From JBBRZM01 sp963813635 (lineage in GTDB: Bacteria > Actinomycetota > Acidimicrobiia > IMCC26256 > JBBRZM01): a DNA stretch of 64,000 bases. Positions 20,979 to 30,826 of this stretch are shown in pieces. The stretch's first letter is position 1. The number at the start of each line of letters is the position of its first letter. The notes under the pieces are model-generated. The model ran no database searches. It was given only the letters and a program-made list of their open reading frames with translations, and was not told where the DNA came from. The position numbers and the translations under genes were made by a program. The stretch is from the NCBI GenBank assembly GCA_963813635.1, contig CAWEZO010000011.1, positions 496,001 to 560,000 of the forward strand, read 5' to 3'.

Positions 20979-21620
20979 TCAGTTTCCGGTGTTGACGAGC
21001 AGCTCGCGCACTTCCTCGTCGGTCGTCGGTGCAAAATCGACGTACCAGGCACCGACGGCGCCGAAGCCGGCCGGCCGCACCGGGCAGACGAGGGCGTCGA
21101 CCTGCGACTCGAGCACACGGCACGTCTCGGGCGCGCCCACGGGCACGGCCACGACGATGCGGGACGGATCGCGGCGGCGCAACGCCGCGACCGCGGCAGC
21201 CATCGTCGCGCCGGTCGCGAGGCCGTCGTCGACGAGGATCGTCGTGTAGCCGGTGACGGGCGGTGGGGGCCGGTCTTCGCGGTACTCGTGCTCGCGACGG
21301 TGCAGCTCGCGCTCCTCGATCGCGGCGACGCGTTCGATCGCCTCCGGCGACACCTGTGCCTTTGCGATCACATCGTTGTTGAGCACCCGCACGCCGCCGG
21401 AGGCGATCGCACCCATCGCGAGCTCCTCGAACCCGGGCACGCCGAGCTTGCGCACGAGGAACACGTCGAGCGGCGCGTGCAACGCACGGGCAACCTCTGC
21501 AGCCACCGGCACGCCACCACGCGGCAGGCCCAGGACAATCGTGCGCGGCTGGTCGGCGTAGGCCTCGAGGAGCTTGGCCAACGCGCGGCCCGCCTCACGC
21601 CGATTCGCGAACCTGGTCAC
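20979..21620 (-). CDS. phosphoribosyltransferase family protein
   Basis: A 213-residue protein with the PRPP-binding loop ILVDDGLATGATM (five hydrophobic residues, DD, then a small-residue turn) and N-terminal VLGLPRGGVPVAAEVARAL. This two-motif layout is typical of the stand-alone PRTase-like proteins often found near stress genes, whose nucleobase substrate is unknown. The start is GTG. It lies 54 bases upstream of the glycosyltransferase in the same direction. Confidence 0.8.
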   Translation of the reverse strand: MTRFANRREAGRALAKLLEAYADQPRTIVLGLPRGGVPVAAEVARALHAPLDVFLVRKLGVPGFEELAMGAIASGGVRVLNNDVIAKAQVSPEAIERVAAIEERELHRREHEYREDRPPPPVTGYTTILVDDGLATGATMAAAVAALRRRDPSRIVVAVPVGAPETCRVLESQVDALVCPVRPAGFGAVGAWYVDFAPTTDEEVRELLVNTGN

Positions 21621-21699
21621 GTCACCATGATCCCCCTGCGCGGCCCGGCGTCAAGAAGCGGGCGAGATCCGCCGGGACGGGTCGTGGACCCGGAGCGGC

Positions 21700-22917
21700 T
21701 CAGAGGCGGCGGCTGATCGCGGACAGCGTCTTGCGCCTGGCCGGCTTCTTCGCGCCCGTCTTGCCTGCCGCGGGCTTCTTGGCCGTTGCCTGCTTGGCGG
21801 GCTTCTTGGCGCTCGCCGTCTTCTTCTTCGCGCCCGTCTTGCCGGCCGCGGGCTTCTTGGCTGCCGCCTTCTTCGCTCCGGTCTTTCCGGCCGCGGGCTT
21901 CTTGGCGGCTGCCTTCTTCTTGGCACCCGTCCCCTTGGCCGCCGTCTTCTTCACACCCTTCTTGGCTACCGGTGCCGCCTTCGCTGCGGGCTTGCGTGCC
22001 GGCGACGCGGCCTTCGCGACCGCGCGCCCCTTGGCCGGGCGCTGCTTCGCCGCGACCCGTGGGAGCGCGAGGTCGATGCCCCGGCGAGGCGCGTCGACCG
22101 CCTGCACGACGAGCTCGCGCGTCTCACCCTTCTTCAGCACCGACTTGACGCTGGTCGGAGGCGGATCGCCGAGCCCCGCGAGCGGTGCGTAACAGCGCAC
22201 ACCGTCGACCAGCACGTGGCCGCCGTGCGACGAGAACTCCACCACCTCACCGGTCACCGTCGAGCCGATCGGATGGTCGATGACGAACTTGAGGAACGGC
22301 TTCGGTTCATTGACTGCCGCCGGCTGTGAGGCGGACGGCTCCGCGGGTGACTTGCGGCCGCCGCGCTTGCGTGGCCGCTTCTGGCCTTTGCCCCCGGCGC
22401 GAGCGCGGTCTTCGTTGCCTCCGCTATCGCCGCCTTGACCTCCTTCTCGCTCTTGCCGTCACTCTTCGCCTCGCGCATCGTCTTGTCGCTCTTCGCCCCC
22501 CGCACCGGCGACCGGAGCGAGAAGATCCAGCCGACGCCGGGTACCGGCTTGCCGCCGATCAGCCGTCCCGGATCGAAGAGCCACTCGTACTCGCCGTGGA
22601 ACTCCTGGAACGAGTCGTTGGACAGCACGGTGGCGCCGGTGCGGTCGGCGATCTGGAGCAGGAAGCCGTCGCCACGCCCGACGGCACCGGCAGGCGGCGA
22701 GACGACCTCGCCCTTCTCGTCGGCCTTGTCGTAGCGCTTGCGCTCGGCGGGATCGATGCGGTGCTCGAAGGACGCGTCGACCACAACGGTGATGTCAGCG
22801 CCCGGGTACTCGCTCGCGGAACGCCGCGACGGCGTCGTCGAGCTGGGTGAGGCTGGGCGTGCTCCGGCCCTCGGTCGCGAGGTTGGAGCCGTCGATGACG
22901 ACGTGATGCGTGGTCAT
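21700..22917 (-). CDS. NYN nuclease + OB-like domain + histone H1-like tail (frameshifted)
   Basis: Three parts. First, a NYN/Zc3h12a-like RNase: HHVVIDGSNLATEG carries the catalytic Asp, TVVVDASFEH the second, GRGDGFLL and TVLSNDSFQEF the others. Second, a small beta-barrel-like domain (PIGSTVTGEVVEFSSHGGH, VRCYAPLAG). Third, about 85 residues of Lys/Ala/Pro repeats with KKPAAGKTGAKK at least three times, like histone H1. Shifts near 22800 and in a run of five C at 22391-22395 are corrected. A role in RNA cleavage near the nucleoid is an inference. Confidence 0.68.
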
Positions 22918-22994
22918 CGCCGTAGTCCAGCCGCGATGTCGCGCGCGCCAGCACCGCGGAGGGCATATGGGCCGCGACGACTGCCCCTCGGGCA

Positions 22995-24583
22995 TCACTC
23001 TGTGACGCCCAGCTGGTCGGCAGCGAGCGCACGCAGGACCTTGTAGTCGGCCTTTCCGGCCGCGGAGCGGTCGAGCGAATCGACGAACAGGAAACGCTTC
23101 GGCATCTTGTAGCCCGCGAGCTTGGAGCGGCAGAACGCCTCCAGCTCGGCCTCGTCGAGGTGGTGGTTCTCGGTCACCTGGACGATCGCGACGACCATCT
23201 CGCCGAAACGCGCGTCGGGTACGCCGACGACGACGCAGTCGAACACGCCCTTGTGCTTGCGGAGCATGAGCTCGATCTCCTCGGGATACACCTTCTCGCC
23301 GCCGGTGTTGATGGACGCCGAACCGCGACCGAGAAGCCGGATGGTGCCGTCGGCGTCGACCGTCGCGTAGTCACCGGGAATCGAGTAGCGCACCCCGCCG
23401 ACGAGCTTGAACGTCTCGCGGTCTTCTCGGGGTCGTTGTAGTAGCCGAGCGGGATGCGTCCCGTGACCCCGACGATGCCGATCTCGTCGGAGCCGGGCGC
23501 AACCTCACGGCCGGTGTGCTCGTCGAGCACCTTCACGCGCTCGTTGACGGCGAAGCGGGCCGGTTCGATCACCTCGTCGTCAGAGGTGGCCTCGCTGCGC
23601 GTCATCATCCCTTCCGACGCGCCGAGCGAGTCGAGCAGCGTGACGTCGGGGAGATGTTTCAGCAGCCCCAGCTTCGTGTCGGGGCTCCATGTGACGCCCG
23701 ACGACGTGATCGCGCGCAGCGACGTGAGATCCCAGCGATCCGGGTCATGATCGAGTGCGGCGAGCAGCGGACGCGCGAACACGTCACCGACGATCGTGAG
23801 CACCTGCACGGCCTCGCGCTCGACGTCGTCCCAGACGGCGCGGGGGTCGAGACCCGGCTCGTCGATGAGCACGACGGTGCCACCGCCGCTGAGGGTGGAG
23901 AGCGTGATGAACAGGCCGGTGCCGTGCATCAGCGGACATGCCGGGAGGCACGTGCCCGTGCGCTTGCCGGCCCGCGCCCCGGCGATCGGGTCGGGCGGCT
24001 CGGTGCCCGGCCGGCCCATCTGCCACAACGCGACGTAGAGATCGTCGTTGCGCCACATCACGCCCTTCGGCATGCCGGTCGTGCCGCCGGTGTAGAGGAA
24101 GATGAGGTCGTCGCCGCTCGGCACGCGCTCCTGCCAGTCGCCGGTCGGCGCACTGCCCGCGATCGCGGTTTCGTAGGGCGCCCCGGTCTCGAGCGTGAGC
24201 GGCCGCCACTTCTTGCCGATGCGCTTCACCGCCTGCTTCACCGTTGCCGCGAACGCGGGGGCGTGGATCACGGCCTTCGAGTCGGAGTTGTCGATGACGT
24301 AGTGCGTCTCGTCGACGAGGTAGCGGTAGTTGATGTTGACCGGGGTGGCCCCGAGCTTGAGCGCGGCGAAAAACGTCTCGAGGTACTCGGGGCAGTTGGT
24401 CACGTCGATCGCCACCTTGTCGCCGGCGGCGACGCCGTGGTCGTGCAAGAAGGTGGCGAGGCGCGCCGAGCGATCGTCGAATGCGCCGAAGGTGACCCGC
24501 CGGTCGCCGCAGACGAGGGCGTCGCGGTCGGGGACGGCCTGCGCGATGCCGTGCCAGAGGTGCGCGAAGTTCCAGTCGGACAT
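22995..24583 (-). CDS. acyl-CoA synthetase (one frameshift)
   Basis: ANL-superfamily ligase activating a carboxylic acid through an acyl-AMP. It has the AMP-binding P-loop LIFLYTGGTTGMPKGVMWRN, the VTLLDSLGASEGMM acyl-adenylate motif, and in the C-terminal domain GRGSASINTGGEKVYPEEIE with the catalytic Lys in RSAAGKADY. The frame shifts near 23420, before GVRYSIPGDYATV. TAACCT ends eight bases before the ATG. The substrate chain length cannot be read. It heads the minus-strand run NYN, PRTase, GT, CstB, rhodanese. Confidence 0.85.
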
Positions 24584-24591
24584 TGTGCCGG

Positions 24592-24597
24592 AGGTTA
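24592..24597 (-). promoter_or_regulatory. -10 element of the acyl-CoA synthetase gene (leaderless)
   Basis: TAACCT on the minus strand, eight bases before the ATG at 24583; no Shine-Dalgarno. Confidence 0.45.
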
Positions 24598-24706
24598 CGC
24601 GGCGGCACGGCACCTGCAAGCACCCTGGAGGCTGACTGCCGAACCGGGGGCGTGTCACGACCGTGGGCCGATCGGCGTCAGCGCTGTGGCGCCGATTCGC
24701 CGAAAC

Positions 24707-24760
24707 CCGGCGTTTGGTACTGAGCGCGCCCTCTGGGGGCCACTTTTGAACAAACGCCGG
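24707..24760. repeat. palindromic repeat family A, copy 2
   Basis: Arms CCGGCGTTTG (24707-24716) and CAAACGCCGG (24751-24760) are perfectly complementary. The spacer contains GGGGGCCACTTTTG, the reverse complement of the core of copy 1. It lies between divergent genes. Confidence 0.75.
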
Positions 24761-24800
24761 CGCCGTGCGCTTGGTCCGTCGATCGGGTAAGCAATCGGGC

Positions 24801-26216
24801 ATGACCGACCGGGATCTCTCACGCCGCGACCTTCTCAAGGGCTCGGCCGCCCTCGGCCTCGGGCTCGCCGCCGCGCCATATCTCCATCTCGGCGGGCTCG
24901 ACGGGCTCGACGGGATCGCTTCCGCCGCGATGAACGGCAGGAGGCGGCCGCCGTTGCGCAAGCCCGGGTCCCGACCCGACCCGAAGCGGCGCGAAGGCAG
25001 CGACCTGTTGCCGAAGATCGACCACATCATCGTGGTGATGATGGAGAACCACTCGTTCGACAACTACTTCGGCATGCTGCGCCGCGGTGACGGGCTGTCG
25101 CTCGACCGGCACGGGAAGCCGAAGAACACCAACCCCGACGGCAACGGCAACCTCATCCGTTCGTTTCGCATGCCGAGCGCGTGTCAAGAGAACAAGAACC
25201 CGAAGCAAGATTGGAACGCGAGCCACCTGTCGCTCGAGAATCACAACCAGGGATTCGTCAAGGCGTGCACGCCGGTCGCGATGGGCTACTGGACGGGAGA
25301 CGATCTTCCCTTCTACTACGCGCTCGGCAAGACGTTTCCGTTGTGCGATCGCTGGTTCGGCTCGTGCCTCGCGCAGACCTACCCCAACCGGCGGTACCTC
25401 ATGGCCGGCACCTCATACGGCACGACGGCCACGAGCGTCTCGGAGCTGACGACAGTGCCACCCCCGCCCAACGGCACGATCTTCGATCGGCTCGCGGCGC
25501 ACAACATCAGCTGGAAGGACTACGCGTCCGACCTCGCGCAGCTCGCCATCATCCCGCAGGCGTTCACCAAGTATTCCGACCCGCACGTCTCGACCATCGC
25601 GCAGTACTACAAGGATGCCGCGGCCGGCACCCTTCCGTCGGTGTCGTTCGTCGACCCGAAGTTCGTCAACCCGGAGACGAGCGAGGAGAACCCGCAAGAC
25701 ATCCGCCTCGGCGAAGACTTCTCCGCCAAGGTCATCAAGGCGGCGATGACAGGGAAGGCGTGGAAAAGCACGCTGCTCATCTGGATGTACGACGAGCACG
25801 GCGGCTACTACGACCACGTCGTACCGCCCAAAGTCGTCAAGCCCGATGACATCCCGCCCAACCTCCCCATGCCGCCCAACGCGGCCGGCGGCTTCGACCA
25901 ATACGGCTTCCGGGTACCGGGCTCCATCGTGTCGCCGTACGCGAAGAAGAACTACGTGTCGCACGTGACCCACGATCACACGTCGGTGCTGAAGCTGATC
26001 GAGACCAAGTGGAACCTCGGCGCGATGACCTACCGCGACGCCAACGCCGACAACCTGCTCGACTCCGTCGACTTCAAGAAGAAGCCGGCGTTCCTCCACC
26101 CGCCGAAGTTGTCGAAGTCGGCACTCGCGCGTGACGGCGCGACGAAGGCGTGTACGCCCGGCGACCCGGGCGGTCCGATCCCACCGGCCAACGCAGTCGT
26201 TGCCGCGAAGACCTGA
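24801..26216 (+). CDS. Tat-exported phospholipase C / phosphoesterase
   Basis: A 471-residue member of the phosphatidylcholine-type phospholipase C / acid phosphatase AcpA family. A twin-arginine signal (SRRDLLKGSAALGLGLAAAP, residues 7-26) directs folded export. The metal site begins MMENHSFDNYFGML, and further metal ligands lie in WMYDEHGGYYDHV and HVTHDHTSVLKLIE. The reading frame is intact. tatA is also in this window at 52.8 kb. The gene stands alone, divergent from the acyl-CoA synthetase. Confidence 0.92.
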   Translation: MTDRDLSRRDLLKGSAALGLGLAAAPYLHLGGLDGLDGIASAAMNGRRRPPLRKPGSRPDPKRREGSDLLPKIDHIIVVMMENHSFDNYFGMLRRGDGLSLDRHGKPKNTNPDGNGNLIRSFRMPSACQENKNPKQDWNASHLSLENHNQGFVKACTPVAMGYWTGDDLPFYYALGKTFPLCDRWFGSCLAQTYPNRRYLMAGTSYGTTATSVSELTTVPPPPNGTIFDRLAAHNISWKDYASDLAQLAIIPQAFTKYSDPHVSTIAQYYKDAAAGTLPSVSFVDPKFVNPETSEENPQDIRLGEDFSAKVIKAAMTGKAWKSTLLIWMYDEHGGYYDHVVPPKVVKPDDIPPNLPMPPNAAGGFDQYGFRVPGSIVSPYAKKNYVSHVTHDHTSVLKLIETKWNLGAMTYRDANADNLLDSVDFKKKPAFLHPPKLSKSALARDGATKACTPGDPGGPIPPANAVVAAKT

Positions 26217-26226
26217 CGAGCTGCGT

Positions 26227-27966
26227 TCAGGCGGCAGGGACCGTGCCCGCCTCGCCGGTCTCGTAGCATCGCAGCAGGTTCTCGAGCCACGCGCAGCTGT
26301 CGTCGAGGCCACCGGGCCGGTTGCGCGCCAGCCACAACCGGCGGTGCTCCGCGATGACCGGCCGGAGCTCGCCGGCAAGCACGTCTCGCTGCTCGGGCGG
26401 GATCGACTCGAGCGCTGCCGTTGCCGCCGAGCCGGGCGGTGCCGTCGTGCACGAGGATGCGAGACGAGCGCGATCGCGTTGCGCAGCTCGTCGCGCACGA
26501 GGACGCCGTCATCACGAAGCGGACGCGAGCGGCGCGATTCGGCTCTCCGCGCTGTCGAGCTGTTCGTCGACGCGGTGCAGCTCGTCGACCGTGACGCCCT
26601 TGGTGGAGCCCGCGATCGAGGTGCAGCTCGGGCCAGTAGAGGTGCAGGACGAGCGTGGAGACGTTGGGCACCTGCGGGCGTGACGGCGAGATACAGGTCG
26701 CCGAGCTCGACGAGCATCGGCGCCGAGCTCGCCGGTCGGGTCGTCGTAACCGGTGCGCGTCGAGCGCCGCCGCGAGGTCGAGGTCGCGGTTGGTGTCGAC
26801 GCACCATGACACCGCCGCGCCGTACGCGAAGCCCGGCTCGCTGATCGGCAGGTACTGGAGGTGACCGAAGTCGCCCCAGTCGGTGTTGAGGAAGCCGCTC
26901 GCCCCGTGCGCGAGCGCCGCGTCCATCGGCCTCGCGCAGTCGCCCCGCATGTTGGTGACGCGCCCGAGGATCGTGAGCCAGCTCGATGTGCCCGGACACG
27001 ACCCAGAAACGACGGCCGGCGGCCGCGTACGTCGCGGCCCGGTCGTCGAACGGATACCAGTCCTCGTAGCCCCACTCGCAGACGGTGACCGTGTCGGGCA
27101 GCGCGCCGATGAGCTCCTTGCGGCCGGCGAGGATGTCGCCCCACACGAGCACTTCGTATCCCTCGAGCTCGGGGAGCGCGCGCAGGGTGTGGACCCAGGC
27201 GAGGTAGTCGTCGATGCGGGCTGCTTCGAGCTCCCACGGCTCGTCGAGGCCGACGTTCACGCGCCGGCTCGTGAAGTTGGGGAGCAGCTCGTGGAGCAGC
27301 CCGCGCACGAGGTCGAGCGAGCCGGGATTCGTCGGCTCGATGGTGGTCGGCCCGCGGAGGCGGCCGATGTCATCGGTGAAGCCCTCGGGTCGCATCGCGA
27401 GCGGGCGGTAGCGGTCGTGCGCCAGCCAGCGCTCCATGTGGCCCAGGCAGTTCTGGTTCGGGACCAGCTCGACGTGGCGCTCGCGGCAGAACGAGTCGAG
27501 CGCCCGGATCTCGTCGGCGCGTGAACGGGCTCGCGGCGCGCCACACGTCCTCGTGGTCGTGGTACGCGAACGTGTGCTCCATGTACAGCTGCACCTGGTT
27601 GACCTTCCAGGACGCCAGCCGGTCGATCAGCGCGTAGAGCGTGTCCATCGTCGGCACCTTGTCGCGTGACACGTCGAGCATCACGCCGCGTACCGGGAGG
27701 TCGGGCCAGTCGCGGATCGTGACGGCCGGCAGTGCGTCGCCGGCGCGCTGTTGCAGCAGCTGCGCAAGGGTGGCGCGCGCGTAGAACTCGCCCGGCGCGC
27801 CCGCGGCGACGATCGTGATCGCGTCGGGCGTGATGTGCAGCTCGTATCCCTCGGCCGAAAGTGACTGGTTGCGGGTGACGATCGGCTCGCGCATCGGCGT
27901 TGCCGGCCGGTCGCCGACCTCGACGTGACGCGGCACGGGGAGGAGCTCGAGCGTCGAGGTCACCAC
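26227..27966 (-). pseudogene. family 20 glycoside hydrolase (hexosaminidase-like), heavily frameshifted
   Basis: The N-terminal alpha/beta domain contains GYELHITPDAITIVAAGAPG, RATLAQLLQQ and RGVMLDVSRDKVPTM, where the GH20 barrel begins. The catalytic pair is in VNVGLDEPWE (Asp-Glu). Further down are WGDILAG, GFLNTDWGDFGHLQ and a C-terminal helical region ending ETGEAGTVPAA. At least seven one-base shifts are needed, at about 27533, 26985 and in 26760-26420. The GTG start (27966 or 27963) overlaps the stop of the CoA-transferase upstream. A beta-N-acetylhexosaminidase activity is likely from family membership. Confidence 0.72.
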
Positions 27967-29177
27967 CGGCCGAAGCGCGCGGCGTACTGCTTGTCGGGCC
28001 AGTACACGATGTCGCGCGCCTTCAGGTCGTCGAGTTCGCGCGTCGTCGTAGCCGAGCCATTCGAGGATCTCGCGCGTGTCCTGTCCGACGAGCGGTGGGG
28101 GACCGTGCACGACTCCCGGCGTCTCCGAGAAGTTGATCAGCTCGCCGAACTGGCGAATGAGGCCCATCGATCGGGTGCTCGTACTCCGCCGTGAGCCCGA
28201 GCGCGACGTTGTCGGCGTCGAAGAGCGCGAGGTCACCTTGGTGCGAGTCGAGCGGGATCTCGTTGGGCACACCCGCGTCGTCGAGCGCCAGTGACCATGA
28301 GATCGCGGTCTTGGCGAGGAACCGGGCGCGAGCAACCCTTCGAGCTGCTTGCGATGCTCCGCCCGCAGGCTCCGCGTCGCGAACCGTGCATCGCCGGCAA
28401 GCTCGGGTACGCCGAGCGCGGCACAGAGGCCGATCCACTCCGATTCTCGCACCGCTGCGATCTGCAGCCACCCGTCCTGCGTCTCGTACAGGCGGTAACA
28501 CGCGTCCAAGCCGTACAAGTCAACGTCGAGTCGGGGCCGCGGCACGGGTGCGCCGTCGACGAGCAGCGCGTCCGACGCGAACACCGCGCCACCGTCGAGC
28601 AACGACGTCCACACCTCCTGGCCTTCCCCGGTCACCCGCAGGTGATACAACGCGGTGAGCACACCGACGACCGAGAGCATCGCGTTGGCCGCGTCGCACA
28701 TCCCGAAGCGGTAGTAGAGCGGCTGGTTGCCTTCCTCCGTCGCGCCGGCCTCGTATTCGAGCCCGGTCGCGGCCTGGTACAGCGGGTCCAGGCCGCCGAA
28801 ATGCGAGAGCGGACCCTCGCGTCCGTAGGCGTACGTGTTGCAGTACACGATGTCGGGCTTGATCGCCTTGCACGTCGTCGTAGTCGATCCCGAGGCGCGT
28901 TCGCGACGCCCTTGGTCATGTTGTGGTGCACGATGTCGGCTCGCTCGATCAGCCGAGCCGCGATTTCCATTCCCTCGGGGGTCTTGACGTTGAGCGCGAG
29001 GTCACGCTTGCCACGCTGGCAACCGAAGAACGGCTTGCCGGCCATGCGCATGCCGTCGCCGGTGACGGGCTCGACCTTGATCACGTCGGCACCGAGGTCG
29101 CCGATGATCATGGGTCCGAACGGGCCCGCGAGGTACTGGCCGAAGTCGATGAGCCGGACGCCTTCGAGCGCGCGCAT
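27960..29177 (-). CDS. CaiB/BaiF class III CoA-transferase (frameshifted)
   Basis: About 405 residues. The start LEGVRLIDFGQYLAGPFG, then LGADVIKVEPVTGD, LNVKTPEGMEI, YCNTYAYGREGPLSHFGG, and C-terminal GQDTREILEWLGYDD are standard for class III enzymes that move CoA between acyl groups through an Asp anhydride. Shifts occur near 28900, 28875, 28330, 28165 and 28045. The ATG overlaps the stop of a second CaiB gene (TGATG), and its own stop overlaps the GH20 start, so all three are one translationally coupled unit. Confidence 0.82.
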
Positions 29178-30341
29178 CAGCCGGCTCCTGTCACTGTGGC
29201 GAGCGCCTCGGCGGTGTAGCCGAGCTCGGTCCAGATCTCGTCGTTGTGCGCGCCGGCCGGTGGAAGAGGCCCCGTGATCGCGCCGGGTGTGCCGAGCAGG
29301 TTGATCGACACCCCGATCTGCGTCGTGGCACCGAGCTCGGGATCGTCGACGTCCGCGATCATCCCGTTCGCCGCGAGCTGCGGATGCGGATCCGAGAGCG
29401 CCTCCTCCATCGTGATGATGGGCTCGACGGCATAGTTGTTGGCCCGTAGCTCGGCGACCAGCGTGTCGCGGTCATGCTCTTTGTAGGCGTCGCGCTGGCG
29501 CTCCGCGAGGTCGGCTCGCCGCCGCGGGGGTCCAGTCCTGCATCTCGAGCGGAATGGGTGTGGGCGGCGCGCCGACGATCTCGTCGAGGCTCTTCAGCGG
29601 CGCGAGGCCACTCATCACCGACAAGTGGAGGTACTCGCGGTTCGCGCACTCGTAGATCATCTGCTGGTGAACCCCCGGCGGGTACGTCTTGCCCATGAGG
29701 TCGTGAAACGCGGCGTCGGCGTGCTCGACGTGCTGCCAGATCTGCGTCGTATAGAGGAACGCTCCCTGGAGCAGCGACGTGGAGACGTGCTGGCCGTGTC
29801 CCGTTGCTTCGCGCGCGACCAGCGCGGCGACGATCCCGGTCGGCACGAGGAACATCGCGCCCATGCTCGGCATCGGCATATGCAGGAAGATCGGGCCCAT
29901 GCGCCAGCCCGGCTGCTCCCATTGCTGACCTGACGCCGCCTGTACCAGTGCGTCGTAACCGGGCCGGTCGGCGAGGCGGTGCCCCGGTGGGTAGCCGGGC
30001 ACCGAGCAGTAGACCAGCCGCGGGTGCTGCGTGTGCAGCGTCTCGTACCCGACGCCGAGCCGCTCCATCACCCCGGGGCGGAAGCTCTCCACGAGCACGT
30101 CGGCGGTGCCGGCCAGCGCCGTGAACGCGTCGACGCCCACGTCCGACTTCAGGTCGACGGTCACCGACCGGCGACTGCGTCCCCAAACGTGCGTACCGCT
30201 GTAGTCGCGGAACGGGTCTCCGCCGGGCGGCTCGACCTTGATCACGTCGGCGCCCTGCTCGGCGAGCAGCAAAACGCCGAGCGGACCCGCGATGCCCCAC
30301 GACAGGTCGAGGATCCGCACTCCGTCGAGCGCTCCTGCCAT
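29177..30341 (-). CDS. CaiB/BaiF class III CoA-transferase, second copy (one frameshift)
   Basis: About 387 residues. It starts ALDGVRILDLSWGIAGPLG, with GADVIKVEPPGGDPF, VTVDLKSDVGVDAF, RPGVMERLGVGYETL, and C-terminal DPHPQLAANGMIADVDDPEL and HNDEIWTELGYT. The ATG at 30341 has GGAG 11 bases upstream. One shift lies near 29515. Tandem CaiB genes usually make heteromeric or paired transferases in acid degradation pathways. No partner dehydrogenase or ligase is adjacent here. Confidence 0.84.
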
Positions 30342-30432
30342 GCCGTGTTGCTCCGTTCGGGCCGTCGGTGGTGTATGCGATTGGTGGGACAGCGTCGCAC
30401 ATTGCCGACTCGGTGTCATTCGCCGCGCGCGT

Positions 30433-30462
30433 TTGACGCGACGAACACACGTTCGCTACTCT
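30433..30462 (+). promoter_or_regulatory. housekeeping-type promoter
   Basis: TTGACG (30433-30438), an 18-base spacer and TACTCT (30457-30462), about 70 bases before the ATG at 30531. Confidence 0.4.
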
Positions 30463-30530
30463 CACGATCGCTTCGTGAGCCGGCCTCGAAGACTCTCCTG
30501 CGATTGCGGTCTCAATCCTCGGAGGGAATC

Positions 30531-30820
30531 ATGTCAGCCGATGAGCGGCGACGTCACGAGATGTATCTCAAGCTCGAAGCAGTGCTCGGTCCCACGACGC
30601 GGAGACGCTGATGGAACACCTTCCCCCCACCGGATGGGCCGACCTGGTCACGAACCAATCGCTCGACCTGCGCTTCGAGGCGCTCGACTTCCGCCTCGAG
30701 GCGCTGGAGCATCGCCTCCGGGCCGACATGCGTGACCAGGTGCAACGGATCGTGTTCTGGTTCGTACCCACGATGCTCACCGGAGTCGGGCTCGCGTTTG
30801 CCACCGCCCGCCTCGGCTGA
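30531..30820 (+). CDS. small coiled-coil protein with C-terminal membrane helix (one frameshift)
   Basis: Reads MSADERRRHEMYLKLEAVLG, then after a one-base loss near 30594 ETLMEHLPPTGWADLV and a heptad-like stretch (LRFEALDFRLEALEHRLRAD), ending in a hydrophobic helix (about 76-94). Total about 96 residues. Without the correction, the second half would start at the ATG 30611 as a 69-residue protein. GGAGGG precedes the first ATG at ideal spacing. Small actinobacterial proteins with this head-coil-helix form are familiar but have no known function. Confidence 0.6.
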
Positions 30821-30826
30821 GCGCGC

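Noticed and set aside
21730..21960. Short DNA repeats that could suggest a CRISPR or minisatellite
   Set aside because: The repeats code for the Lys/Ala/Pro tail of the NYN protein in frame; there are no unique spacers of constant length.
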